Source of the DNA: Candidatus Saccharimonadota bacterium
GTDB taxonomy: Bacteria; Patescibacteriota; Saccharimonadia; Saccharimonadales; Saccharimonadaceae
DNA: 64,000 nucleotides
Direction: 5' to 3'
Assembly: GCA_017552385.1 (NCBI GenBank)
Contig: JAFZQB010000010.1
Coordinates: 1 to 64,000, forward strand
The position numbers and the translations under genes are program-made. Below, in pieces: positions 43,457 to 52,558 of this stretch. A model generated the notes under the pieces. It ran no database searches, was not told the DNA's origin, and saw only the letters and a list, made by a program, of their open reading frames with translations. Position 1 is the stretch's first letter; each line of letters begins with the position of its first letter.

Positions 43457-46056
43457 GAAAGAAGCTCCCGCTACTCATGGCGGGGTGTATGTTAGTAATC
43501 ATCATAGCGTTTATTAGTATTGCGCAGAGTATCCTCCCTGTCGCGGTTATCAATCGCATGATTGAAGAGTTCAACACCGCTGGCTATACTGCGGTTCTAC
43601 GCTCAGACAATATCCTGAATTACCAAATGTCTAGCGTGGGAACTTCATTCGGACTAACGCAATATCAAAAAGATAGCTTCAAGAATTATGGCGTTTTGCC
43701 CGTTGACGAAGGCGGCGGGACAGTACTCGCATATGAAACTAATCAAACTGGTGTTTGGCGAGTTGCGCACGGAGAAGTCCCAGCCAGCCCGAGTATAGAT
43801 AAAATCAAAAGATTACTCGTTGAGCTGTATTCTGATCTAGGGTATAGGTTCGACACGCTCTCGCTAGTTACGCTAGAAGAAGCTATGAACGATGGAAATT
43901 TCAAGAACGCTTATACTTCTGCCTCAAAGACATGGCGCGGTGGTAACGCTGGATGGTATGACACACTCAGCTCACTTAATGAAGAAATACGCGGCTATAC
44001 TCGTACTCGCTTTTGGTACACAGTTACGGATTCTCTCAATAACAACTTAGCTAGCACTACTAAGGCTTTAAACTATCGCAGGAGTCGCAGGTTCAATCTT
44101 TCAGTGACGGCGACCGCTAAGCGAAAGATTAACCAGTTCATTGTCAAAACGATGGCTGGCACCAAGTTAGGCAAAGCTCTAATGAACAGGCCAGTAAACA
44201 TGACCAAAGATCGCGTCGCAATGGGCAGACTCGGGCTCGAGGCTTCTGCGCTTCTTGGTTATGTATCATCGGGTATATCTTTGGGTTGTGCGGGCTTACA
44301 AATGATCTCTAAAGCCCAAACAATTATATCGAGTATACAGAACTTGCAATATCTCAATCTTGCCTCGGGCATGGGCGAAGCAGTGCAAGGTGCCCAAGTA
44401 GGGAACAATGATGGCGAGGCCATGCATACCTATATGGAAGCCATTACAAAAAATGACGAGTCTGGCCATAACGGTATGGAGTCGGAAGGGATGTCGGCGG
44501 TCATGACCGGTTCAGAGATTAACGAAGACGCCGATAGCGTTAAACAGGTCAACTCCGAAAGAGCCATGACTAGTATAGATACCTCTACCTCATCTGGCAA
44601 TCTTATCGTAGACACACTTCGCAGCCTCGCAGTGGAAATGACCGACATGTTATCAGCCATAAATACCTGTAAAAAAGTCGCTGCCGGGCTTAGCATTCTA
44701 AGTACGGTGGCTACTGTTGCCATAACAGTTGTTACATATGGCGCTGGAGCTCTTGTCGATACATTCTTGACATCTCTCATTTCAAGCGTTGCTTCGATAG
44801 CCATTCAAGAAAGCCTAAAGCCACTTGCGAATGCAATAATAGACTGGGTATGGGATAGTTTTTCTGACACGATTGCTCAGAATGTCGCCACCGACTGGCT
44901 TGGCCCAGCTCTCGGAGAAGCGACATATGTAGGGTTTAACGGACTACTGGCTAGCCAGGGCTTAATCGGATCCAGTGCGCTAGGAGGTAAAAACGAAGTT
45001 AAGGCATACATGCGCGAGAGAGATCGTATCATCGCCGAAGAAGCGGAGTATCAACGGAGCATTCGGTCGCCATTTGATGTTAGATCACAATATACCTTCC
45101 TCGGGAGCATTGTGTACAGTTTAATTCCTGTCGCGACTACGTCGAACGTAGGCGGTATTATCAAAGGCATCAGCAACGTTATGAACAATTCAGTATCGAA
45201 AATTATACCAACGGCTTCCGCCGTGGCGGAGACTAATATCGTTACGGGATTCGGTGATTGTCCTGCCTTGGAGGACATCGGCGCAGCCTGCGACAAGCTA
45301 GGACGCCCATACGTCATATCTGACGAAAGTGCTTTAAAGAGCTATGAGCCCCAACAACTAGTTGATAAAGTGTATGCTCTGAAGGGAATTACTAGCAAGA
45401 CTCCGAACTCATCGGGGACTTACGAAGTCACTAAGGATTCCAATGCTGAAAAATTCTTGACGTACTGCGGCGAACGCTTGTCCGAATTTGGGAAAGCAGA
45501 TGCGAATATTTCTGAAATGGAGGCGCAGAGAGCCAGGAAGAACCACTGGTGGGCGAGCATTCCTATTCTTGGTAGCCTCATAGAATCCATCATTACCATC
45601 TTCAAAGACGATACAGAGGAAAGGGCGTGGATTATGGGCAACTATTGTGTTGACTCCGAAGAGAACTCTTGCTTCTGGGAATCCGAGGGTAAATATTATC
45701 AAGCCTTCTTCCAAGATCAACGTATTCTTGAGAATGCTGGAGCTATCGAAAAAAGCGCCGCTACTATAGCCCTCGAACGCTATCACGATGAATACCCACT
45801 CGACAACTCCACTGAAGGCATCCTTGCCCGCTATTCTGGCATGACTAAGGACGATGTTATCGCTACGCTTGACTTCATGGAAGCCATGGACTATCTTGCA
45901 AATTACAAGCCAGAGGAGCGCGTGGCTTTCGGAGCAGAAGATACCGATGATACTATTCTCTTTGAAGAAACCGAGGACGACTTCTCGAGATTTATAGCCA
46001 TAGAGCCAAAATATGTAGTATACGATGCAATCAGAAACCGCGCGACTTTAGTCTAA
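43216..46056 (+). CDS. giant membrane protein, paralogue 2
   Basis: 946 aa. Similar blocks to the previous gene: signal-anchor helix (~88-110), SASKTWRGGNAGWYDTL (W240), a hydrophobic hairpin region (~490-560) before NVATDWLG, SPFDVRSQYTFLGSIVYSLIPVAT, YYQAFFQDQRILENAGA and YSGMTKDDVIATLDFMEAMDYLANY. The N-terminal cytosolic part is longer and acidic (TYEDLGNG and so on). TGCTATAAT (43201-43209) lies inside the upstream gene and ends 6 bases before ATG, so it has its own leaderless promoter. Extracellular or membrane-inserting role probable from layout; function unknown. Confidence 0.8.
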   Translation: MPEQFLRKAEEGSTKQKQNSGSDGAVDEARSAESGGEEGEKYYTYEDLGNGAFEEVEHFRNNVSGNRKDKAKKTKSSASLRKKLPLLMAGCMLVIIIAFISIAQSILPVAVINRMIEEFNTAGYTAVLRSDNILNYQMSSVGTSFGLTQYQKDSFKNYGVLPVDEGGGTVLAYETNQTGVWRVAHGEVPASPSIDKIKRLLVELYSDLGYRFDTLSLVTLEEAMNDGNFKNAYTSASKTWRGGNAGWYDTLSSLNEEIRGYTRTRFWYTVTDSLNNNLASTTKALNYRRSRRFNLSVTATAKRKINQFIVKTMAGTKLGKALMNRPVNMTKDRVAMGRLGLEASALLGYVSSGISLGCAGLQMISKAQTIISSIQNLQYLNLASGMGEAVQGAQVGNNDGEAMHTYMEAITKNDESGHNGMESEGMSAVMTGSEINEDADSVKQVNSERAMTSIDTSTSSGNLIVDTLRSLAVEMTDMLSAINTCKKVAAGLSILSTVATVAITVVTYGAGALVDTFLTSLISSVASIAIQESLKPLANAIIDWVWDSFSDTIAQNVATDWLGPALGEATYVGFNGLLASQGLIGSSALGGKNEVKAYMRERDRIIAEEAEYQRSIRSPFDVRSQYTFLGSIVYSLIPVATTSNVGGIIKGISNVMNNSVSKIIPTASAVAETNIVTGFGDCPALEDIGAACDKLGRPYVISDESALKSYEPQQLVDKVYALKGITSKTPNSSGTYEVTKDSNAEKFLTYCGERLSEFGKADANISEMEAQRARKNHWWASIPILGSLIESIITIFKDDTEERAWIMGNYCVDSEENSCFWESEGKYYQAFFQDQRILENAGAIEKSAATIALERYHDEYPLDNSTEGILARYSGMTKDDVIATLDFMEAMDYLANYKPEERVAFGAEDTDDTILFEETEDDFSRFIAIEPKYVVYDAIRNRATLV

Positions 46057-46111
46057 CCATAGAACACCAAGAGATGACGCCCATATAGCTCGCCTATGTT
46101 ATAATATACTT

Positions 46112-48637
46112 ATGCTTTATTATAATCATTCCGTCAAAGATACGCTTATTGATTTACGTACAGATTCTGAAACCGGCCTATCAAGCAAAGACGTTAAAAA
46201 GCGACGTGCCAAATACGGAGAAAACACTCTTAACATTAAGACTACGCCTCTATGGAAGAAGTTATTAGAACCCTTTGCGGACTTATTTATGGTAATCCTG
46301 CTAATCGCGTTGGCTTTATCAATCGTACAACAATCTTGGACAGAAGTAATTGTCATTGCGCTGGATATGATTTTGGACGTTGCGGTTTTTTACATACAGC
46401 GTTTTTCGACTGAACGAGTCTTAAACTCTCTCAAAGAGAAAACAGTCCAGAAGATTACGGTTCTACGCGATAAAAACGAGATTGAAGTTGATGCTAGCGA
46501 ACTGGTTCCGGGTGATGTAGTCATATTGCATGAAGGCGATCGCGTCCCAGCCGACGGGCGTGTTATTAATGAGTCTGGGCTACTTACCAACGAGTCCATG
46601 CTCACCGGAGAATCAGAAGCTATAGCAAAAGACGCCAAAGCAATTTCCGGCAAGAAGAAGGTTTATGAACAGCGCAATATGGTTTTTGCCGGATCCTTTG
46701 TCATTACCGGCAGCTCGCGATTCGTCGTCACCGCGACGGGCAATGATACCGAATACGGGAAAATAGCCTCACTTGCATCTGGAGCATCCGTAAATTCGCC
46801 AATTCAAGAAAAGATTAATAAACTCGTCGTTAAGATCGCCGCGATTATTTTAGCCGTTGCGGTAGTTATTCTGGTGGTTCAAATAATAGATGGCATTGCG
46901 TTCTACGACGCAATTCAGTTCACACTTGCTATGATCGTATCTGCCGTGCCGGAAGACTTGCCGATTGTCACTGCTATCATTCTGGCTATAGGTGCCGTTC
47001 GTCTTGCGAAAAAGAATGCACTCATCAAAGAGCTTCGTGCTATCCAGAGCATTGGCATCGTTACTACTATTGCGTCAGACAAAACTGGAACTCTGACGGA
47101 AAACCGCCTATCACTACGTGATTATTGGAGCCCAGAGACTAAAAAGACTCTCAAAAATAATGAAGCATTCTTTATGACTATCGCTGAGTCAGCCATACCA
47201 ATTGATTCGGCTACCGACCCTCTCGATGTTGCTATCTGGGATTATATTAAGAACGAAGCGTCATACCTTGTAGATATTAAGCCACTCAAAACCTATGCTT
47301 TCGACCAAGATCTCAAAACATCGGGGAATCTTTTCGAGGATAAACGAGGACGCCTCCGTTTGATTATCAAAGGAGCTCCAGAAACCGTACTCAGCAAGTG
47401 CTCTGGCACTAGCCAAGCAACGATTAAAGCAGCCGAGGCAAAGCTAGAGAGTTTTTCGAGCAAGGGGTATAAGGTAATTGCATTAGCTTCCGCTAAAATC
47501 GACCGAGAGATTAACGAGCTCAACAAATTAACAAAAAACGACGTTTTCAAATTCGATGGCTACATCGCAATCGCTGATGCAGTTCGTCCAGGTGTTGTAG
47601 ACGCTATCGAGTCAGCCTCCATGGCTGGAGTTAAAGTCAAGATGGTTACCGGAGATCACGCTCAGACGGCATTTGCGATCGGCCGTGAACTTGGGCTATG
47701 CACAGAATTTTCAGAAGTTCTCGACTGCTCCAAAATTGGCGACCTTCCAGATTCTGATTTTGAGGATAGAGTGAGAAAAGCCACAATCTTCGCGCGCGTC
47801 ACGCCAGAAGACAAATTCAGGATTCTAAATATCATTAAGAAATCAGAAGTAGTGGCTATGACTGGTGACGGCGTGAATGATGTCCCGGCCTTAACAAACT
47901 CGCACGTAGGCATTGCCATGGGCAATTCACCAAGCATCGTTCAAGATGCGGGTGATATAGTTCTTTTGGACAATAACTTCTCAAACATTGTCTCTGCCAT
48001 GAAAGAAGGGCGTGTCATTATCGCAAATATCCGTCGTATGCTTATCTACTTATTATCTACTAACGCAGGCGAGGTCCTCGCCACATTAGGGGCGCTGTTC
48101 ATCTCCGGGTCGCAACTTCTCTTGCCGATTCAGATTCTATGGATTAATATGGTGACTGACTCGTTGATGGTGGTACCAATCGGCCTTGAGCCGCCAGAAC
48201 GTGAATTCATGTCCCAGAAGCCAGAAGATAAAGATGCGCCAATCCTCCCAAAGATACTTATCAAACGCATGTTTATCATCGCTATTACAATGACGGCGGT
48301 CGGGCTTGGCACTTATTATCTGGCCCTCGCACGATTTACGCATGACGAAGCTAACACACTTGCGTTTACGGCGATGGTCGTAGTTCAATGGTCGAACGCC
48401 TTCTGCGTTCGCGGCACTTACGAATCTGTCTTTAAACGCTTAAAGGTTAAAAATACGCTCTTCATCTTAGCCTTTATTGCTGCTATAGTCCTAGAAGTAT
48501 TGGTCTTGTTCGGGCCACTGTCTATTCTCACCAAGACCGTACCAGTCGATACCTTCGCATTGGTGCTAACGATCATTGTATCCTTCGCCGTGCCAATAAT
48601 CGTCACCGAGCTTCATAAGAAACTTGCAAAAAAATAA
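46112..48637 (+). CDS. P-type cation-transporting ATPase, Ca2+-ATPase-like
   Basis: 841 aa. Actuator TGES (SMLTGESEAI), phosphorylation site SDKTGTLTEN (D323), nucleotide site KGAPETVLSKC, hinge MVTGDH and MTGDGVNDVPAL. The order of helices fits type II (SERCA/PMR1-like) pumps. The M4 ion motif is VPEDLPI (P280-E281-D282) where Ca2+ pumps read PEGLP, so an extra acidic residue sits next to the ion-binding Glu. Ion identity is therefore not certain. TGTTATAAT ends 6 bases before ATG: leaderless. Confidence 0.9.
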   Translation: MLYYNHSVKDTLIDLRTDSETGLSSKDVKKRRAKYGENTLNIKTTPLWKKLLEPFADLFMVILLIALALSIVQQSWTEVIVIALDMILDVAVFYIQRFSTERVLNSLKEKTVQKITVLRDKNEIEVDASELVPGDVVILHEGDRVPADGRVINESGLLTNESMLTGESEAIAKDAKAISGKKKVYEQRNMVFAGSFVITGSSRFVVTATGNDTEYGKIASLASGASVNSPIQEKINKLVVKIAAIILAVAVVILVVQIIDGIAFYDAIQFTLAMIVSAVPEDLPIVTAIILAIGAVRLAKKNALIKELRAIQSIGIVTTIASDKTGTLTENRLSLRDYWSPETKKTLKNNEAFFMTIAESAIPIDSATDPLDVAIWDYIKNEASYLVDIKPLKTYAFDQDLKTSGNLFEDKRGRLRLIIKGAPETVLSKCSGTSQATIKAAEAKLESFSSKGYKVIALASAKIDREINELNKLTKNDVFKFDGYIAIADAVRPGVVDAIESASMAGVKVKMVTGDHAQTAFAIGRELGLCTEFSEVLDCSKIGDLPDSDFEDRVRKATIFARVTPEDKFRILNIIKKSEVVAMTGDGVNDVPALTNSHVGIAMGNSPSIVQDAGDIVLLDNNFSNIVSAMKEGRVIIANIRRMLIYLLSTNAGEVLATLGALFISGSQLLLPIQILWINMVTDSLMVVPIGLEPPEREFMSQKPEDKDAPILPKILIKRMFIIAITMTAVGLGTYYLALARFTHDEANTLAFTAMVVVQWSNAFCVRGTYESVFKRLKVKNTLFILAFIAAIVLEVLVLFGPLSILTKTVPVDTFALVLTIIVSFAVPIIVTELHKKLAKK

Positions 48638-48769
48638 AACTGCAGACAGATTTTGAGATATTTAAAACAATTTTTGTAATTTTTACTGTTGTATTATTTA
48701 CAACAATATATAGGGGTAGTAGGAAAAATAACAGATAAGCACAAACATAAAAATTCTTAAGAAAAAGCC

Positions 48770-48822
48770 TTGACACGCTATATCTAGTGTCATAAAATAG
48801 TTCCAGACGCTAGATGTAGTGT
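48770..48822 (+). promoter_or_regulatory. nrdD promoter with two NrdR boxes
   Basis: TTGACA (48770-48775), 17-base spacer, TAAAAT (48793-48798). Two 16-base boxes of NrdR type: 48775-48790 (ACGCTATATCTAGTGT) lies across the spacer, and 48807-48822 (ACGCTAGATGTAGTGT) lies over the start of transcription. They are 16 bases apart (32 base centre to centre), the usual helical phase for NrdR. Binding would block RNA polymerase when dNTPs are high. nrdR itself is not in the window. Confidence 0.85.
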
Positions 48823-48903
48823 CTAGCACACCAAATAAAACCATTGAAGAACTATAAATAAAAACACCTGAATAGAAGAAAGGTACAAGGAGGTCTATTT
48901 CTC

Positions 48904-51276
48904 ATGTTCAAAAAAATCATCAAGCGCGACGGTAAAATTGTCGATTTCAAGCTAGAGAAAATCGTAGACGCGATGACTAAAGCTGGTGTAGCTACCGGTG
49001 AGTTCGACCGTGAACGCGCTAAAGAGTTAGCGGCCGAGTTTGAAACTACCGCAAAAGAAGTCATTAAGTCTCGCATCCCGACTGTCGAGCAGGTCCAAGA
49101 CGCCGTTGAAAAAGTCCTAAAGGACGCCGGCTTCAAGCGTACGGCTCGCGCATACGCGGATTATCGCGCTCAGCGTAGTGATATCCGCATTGCCAAGTCA
49201 GACCTCATGAATATTTACCGTACCATTGCTATCGCCGATGCATCTGAGGACTCCGACGTTAAGCGCGGTAATGCTAACGTCGACGGTAACTCCGCCATGG
49301 GTAAGATGCTCCAGTTCGGCGCCGAAGGTTCTAAAGTCTTTGCCAAGACAACATTAATGAAACCTGAGTATGCCTACGCACACAACAATGGCGACATCCA
49401 CGTCCACGACCTCGACTTCTACGCCACAGGTACGCTCACTTGCTGCCAGACAGACCCACTTCGCCTTTTCAAGAACGGCTTTAACACCGGTCACGGCCAT
49501 CTTCGCACGCCACAATCAATCGGTTCATACGCGGCCCTTGCTGCCATCATTCTCCAAGCCAACCAAAACGAACAACACGGTGGTCAGTCTATTCCGAACT
49601 TCGATTATGCTATGGCTCCAGGCGTCGACAAGACTTTCCGTAAAGCTCTACGTCGCAACATTGAGAAATATAACGCCTTCGTCGACAAGAAGAACCGTGT
49701 AGATGTCCAAATTGGCGACTATATTGAATTCGGTGACGACGCAAAACTCTCTCGTATGAAGGTCCCAAAAGCCGTCATCAAAGCCTCCGTCGAGGACACT
49801 GAAAGCCAAACCGAACAAGCCATGGAAGGATTCATTCATAACCTCAACACTATGCACTCCCGCGCAGGTGCACAAGTTCCATTTACTTCGATCAACTTCG
49901 GTACTGACACTTCTCCGGCAGGTAGACTTGTTTCAAAGATGCTTCTTGAAGCTACTGACCACGGCCTAGGTAAGGGTGAGACGCCAATCTTCCCAATCTC
50001 CATCTTCAAAGTCAAAGAAGGTATCAACTACAACCCGGAAGACCCGAACTACGATCTCTTCAAGCGTAGTATGGAGGTATCTGCCAAACGTCTCTTCCCG
50101 AACTTCTGTTTCGTCGACGCGCCATACAATCTCAAATACTACAAGCCAGGCGATTACCGTACTGAGATTGCTACCATGGGTTGCCGCACTCGCGTCTTCG
50201 CATCGGTCTTCCCAGAGTCTGATGGTATAGTCACTGGGCGTGGCAACCTGTCCTTTACGACAGTAAACCTCGTTCGTCTCGGTATTAAACACGGTATTGC
50301 TACAGGTGAACGCGACGAAGCTGACTGGACCGCCTTCTTTGCTGACCTTGATCACGTTATGGACTTATGCGAAGGTGAGCTCTATGAACGCTTCGAATTC
50401 CAAGCCAACCAGCACGTTCGCAATTTCCCATTCCTCATGGGTCAAGGCAACTGGTTCGGCTCTGAGAAGCTTTCCCCAAATGATACTCTCCGCGACGTAA
50501 TCAAGCACGGTACGTTGTCCATTGGTTTTATTGGCCTTGCTGAAACACTGGTTGCTATGATAGGCAAGCACCACGGTGAGGACGAAACGGCTCGTGAGCT
50601 CGGTCTCGACATTATTGCACACATGCGAGAGAAATGTGATGAGTACTCTAAGAAGCATCGTTTAAACTATTCTCTTCTAGCTACCCCAGCTGAAGGTTTG
50701 GCTGGACGCTTCACTAAGATTGATCGCAAAGAATATGGAGTTTTGCCAGGAGTTACCGATCGTGATTACTATACCAACTCCTTCCATGTCCCAGTGTACT
50801 TCCCAATCTCCGCTTTCGAAAAGATTGAGATCGAAGCCCCATATCACGAACTATGCAATGCTGGCCATATTTCCTATATCGAGCTAGATGGTGACCCGAC
50901 TCAAAATATCGAAGCCTTTGAGGCAGTTATACGTAAAATGCATGATTGTGGGATTGGTTACGGTTCAGTTAATCATCCAGTAGATCGTGATCCAGTTTGC
51001 GGCTTCTCGGGTATTATTTCCGGGCATACTTGCCCATCATGCGGTCGTGAAGAAGGCGATATGCCATTTGAACGGCTCCGCCGCATCACCGGTTATCTAG
51101 TTGGCACGCTTGACCGCTGGAATGATGGTAAAAAGGCTGAGGAACACGACCGCGTCAAACACAATGTCGACTGTGGCTGTGTCCCATCTAATGCCGAGGG
51201 AGTCTATACCGTCGATGAGAAAGAACAGCGCGAAGCCGAGAAATTAAACGCCGATAAACCTTTGGGAAAAGAATAA
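48904..51276 (+). CDS. nrdD: anaerobic ribonucleoside-triphosphate reductase
   Basis: 790 aa class III RNR. ATP-cone at the N-terminus (KRDGKIVDFKLEKIVDAMTKAG); central barrel residues; glycyl-radical loop RRITGYLVGTLDRWNDGKK with G730. Zinc site near the end: C699 (VCGFSG), C710 and C713 (CPSCG). A fourth Cys is not evident at the usual spacing, so the zinc site may be incomplete. A tail of ~35 residues follows KHNVDCGC. Makes dNTPs from NTPs without oxygen; formate is the usual reductant. AAGGAGG ribosome site precedes ATG; regulated by NrdR boxes. Confidence 0.95.
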   Translation: MFKKIIKRDGKIVDFKLEKIVDAMTKAGVATGEFDRERAKELAAEFETTAKEVIKSRIPTVEQVQDAVEKVLKDAGFKRTARAYADYRAQRSDIRIAKSDLMNIYRTIAIADASEDSDVKRGNANVDGNSAMGKMLQFGAEGSKVFAKTTLMKPEYAYAHNNGDIHVHDLDFYATGTLTCCQTDPLRLFKNGFNTGHGHLRTPQSIGSYAALAAIILQANQNEQHGGQSIPNFDYAMAPGVDKTFRKALRRNIEKYNAFVDKKNRVDVQIGDYIEFGDDAKLSRMKVPKAVIKASVEDTESQTEQAMEGFIHNLNTMHSRAGAQVPFTSINFGTDTSPAGRLVSKMLLEATDHGLGKGETPIFPISIFKVKEGINYNPEDPNYDLFKRSMEVSAKRLFPNFCFVDAPYNLKYYKPGDYRTEIATMGCRTRVFASVFPESDGIVTGRGNLSFTTVNLVRLGIKHGIATGERDEADWTAFFADLDHVMDLCEGELYERFEFQANQHVRNFPFLMGQGNWFGSEKLSPNDTLRDVIKHGTLSIGFIGLAETLVAMIGKHHGEDETARELGLDIIAHMREKCDEYSKKHRLNYSLLATPAEGLAGRFTKIDRKEYGVLPGVTDRDYYTNSFHVPVYFPISAFEKIEIEAPYHELCNAGHISYIELDGDPTQNIEAFEAVIRKMHDCGIGYGSVNHPVDRDPVCGFSGIISGHTCPSCGREEGDMPFERLRRITGYLVGTLDRWNDGKKAEEHDRVKHNVDCGCVPSNAEGVYTVDEKEQREAEKLNADKPLGKE

Positions 51277-51277
51277 T

Positions 51278-51769
51278 ATGAATATTAGACTAAGTGGACC
51301 ACTAGAACGCGATTCCATAGTCAATGGGTATGGCCTTCGGGCCGTACTCTGGACCCAGGGTTGTTTAACGCACTGTAAGGGCTGTCAGAATCCAGAGACT
51401 TGGGATCTCGATGGTGGCTTCGAAATAGATACCGATGAAATCAAAGAGCGCCTTCGTGGGTTCAAAGGACAAGCTGGTCTCACTTTCTGTGGCGGCGAAC
51501 CATTTCTCCAGCCAGAAGCTTGCAAGGAAATTGCCGACTTCTGTCACGATGAATTGGGCTGGAACGTATGGAGTTTTTCGGGCTACACGTACGAACAGAT
51601 CAACACAAAAGGCGGTAAGCAACTAGAGTTTCTGAAGAGTCTCGATGCTCTTATAGATGGGCCATTCGTCCTTGAAGAGCGTGATTTATCGCTCAAATTC
51701 AGAGGTAGTCGGAACCAACGGCTTCTTCACCTTGAAAGAGGTACGGGAAAAATTCTCAAGACCGAATAG
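51278..51769 (+). CDS. nrdG: anaerobic RNR activating protein (radical SAM)
   Basis: 163 aa. CLTHCKGC (CxxxCxxC) holds the 4Fe-4S cluster, with GGEPFLQP as the SAM motif. Generates the glycyl radical of NrdD. One base separates it from nrdD, so they are co-transcribed from the NrdR-regulated promoter. Usual family length. Confidence 0.95.
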   Translation: MNIRLSGPLERDSIVNGYGLRAVLWTQGCLTHCKGCQNPETWDLDGGFEIDTDEIKERLRGFKGQAGLTFCGGEPFLQPEACKEIADFCHDELGWNVWSFSGYTYEQINTKGGKQLEFLKSLDALIDGPFVLEERDLSLKFRGSRNQRLLHLERGTGKILKTE

Positions 51770-51778
51770 CGCTCATGT

Positions 51779-51807
51779 TTGACATTCTCCTACGATGTTG
51801 GTAAAAT
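51779..51807 (+). promoter_or_regulatory. consensus promoter of the secreted protein at 51869
   Basis: TTGACA (51779-51784), 17-base spacer, TAAAAT (51802-51807) with TG one base upstream of the -10. Leader about 55 bases; AAGGAGGA 8 bases before ATG. Confidence 0.8.
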
Positions 51808-51868
51808 AGCGGTAATTTCCCATTGGGAGGAAATGTACTTTACTATTTTTCGAAGGAGGAATAAATCC

Positions 51869-52492
51869 ATGAAGCGCTTATTGTCCGTATTCCTTGTCCT
51901 GGCCCTTTGCATGGGCCTGGTCGCTACTGCATTTGCAGATGGCGATGCCAACACCAACGTAATCTTCAACGTGAACGTTACCGGAGGCACTGCCGGCGGC
52001 GGTTCCAGCGGTTCCGGTGCCCCTAGTGTGCCCAGTGCGCCTAGCGCACCTGGTGGTTCCAGCTCTTCCAGCTCGAGCAGTGGCTCGGGCGGCATCTCGT
52101 CCCGGCAAATCAGGTATGGTCTCCGGCTGTTCTGCGATGATCTGAAGAAGGAACTCAAACGTGAACTGAACGGCACTGAAGGCGAACTCGTTGCCTGGGA
52201 ACTCGAACGCGACTACTCTGGCCGCCGCATCTATGAGATTTCCGTCAAGAGCGACAAGAATCCGAAAGTCACCTGCTATTTGATTGCTATTCCTAAGGGC
52301 AAAGTTAAGCTGAGGAATAACAGGATTACATCGGATGTCGAAGTCTTCTTCTCCTGGAATTACAATGCGAATAACAGGCCCAGCGAGTACAACGACGATT
52401 GGCTCATCACGCCGCGCGATCAGTTCGCGGAAGACGCCATTCCGCAGTTCGTTGAAAAACTTCTTAACGGCGAAGTCGTTCGCCCGCAGTGA
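51869..52492 (+). CDS. secreted protein with Ser/Gly linker
   Basis: 207 aa. Classical signal peptide (MKRLLSVFLVLALCMG, cut after AFA about residue 24), a short domain (NVIFNVNVTGG), a Ser/Gly/Pro linker (~40-75) and a ~130-residue C-terminal domain (RQIRYGLRLFCDDLKKELK, then YNANNRPSEYNDDWLITP). Base use is visibly GC-richer at third positions than in nearby genes (CTG, GTC, CCG), consistent with a gene gained more recently. It is a single-gene unit with a consensus promoter and terminator, so it may be highly expressed. Function not recognised. Confidence 0.75.
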   Translation: MKRLLSVFLVLALCMGLVATAFADGDANTNVIFNVNVTGGTAGGGSSGSGAPSVPSAPSAPGGSSSSSSSSGSGGISSRQIRYGLRLFCDDLKKELKRELNGTEGELVAWELERDYSGRRIYEISVKSDKNPKVTCYLIAIPKGKVKLRNNRITSDVEVFFSWNYNANNRPSEYNDDWLITPRDQFAEDAIPQFVEKLLNGEVVRPQ

Positions 52493-52508
52493 TCCATTTC
52501 CTCCCACG

Positions 52509-52532
52509 GCCTCCCCTAAGGGGAGGCATTTT
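52509..52532 (+). terminator. intrinsic terminator
   Basis: GCCTCCCC (52509-52516)/GGGGAGGC (52520-52527), TAA loop, weak T-run (ATTTTC). Confidence 0.75.
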
Positions 52533-52558
52533 CATGCAAAATATGATATAATATATTT

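Noticed and set aside
49966-50355. 129-codon minus-strand frame inside nrdD
   Set aside because: Pure shadow of a highly conserved coding region; no promoter or ribosome site.
51878-52507. 209-codon minus-strand frame opposite the secreted protein
   Set aside because: No ribosome site or promoter on that strand; the plus-strand gene has both and a signal peptide.
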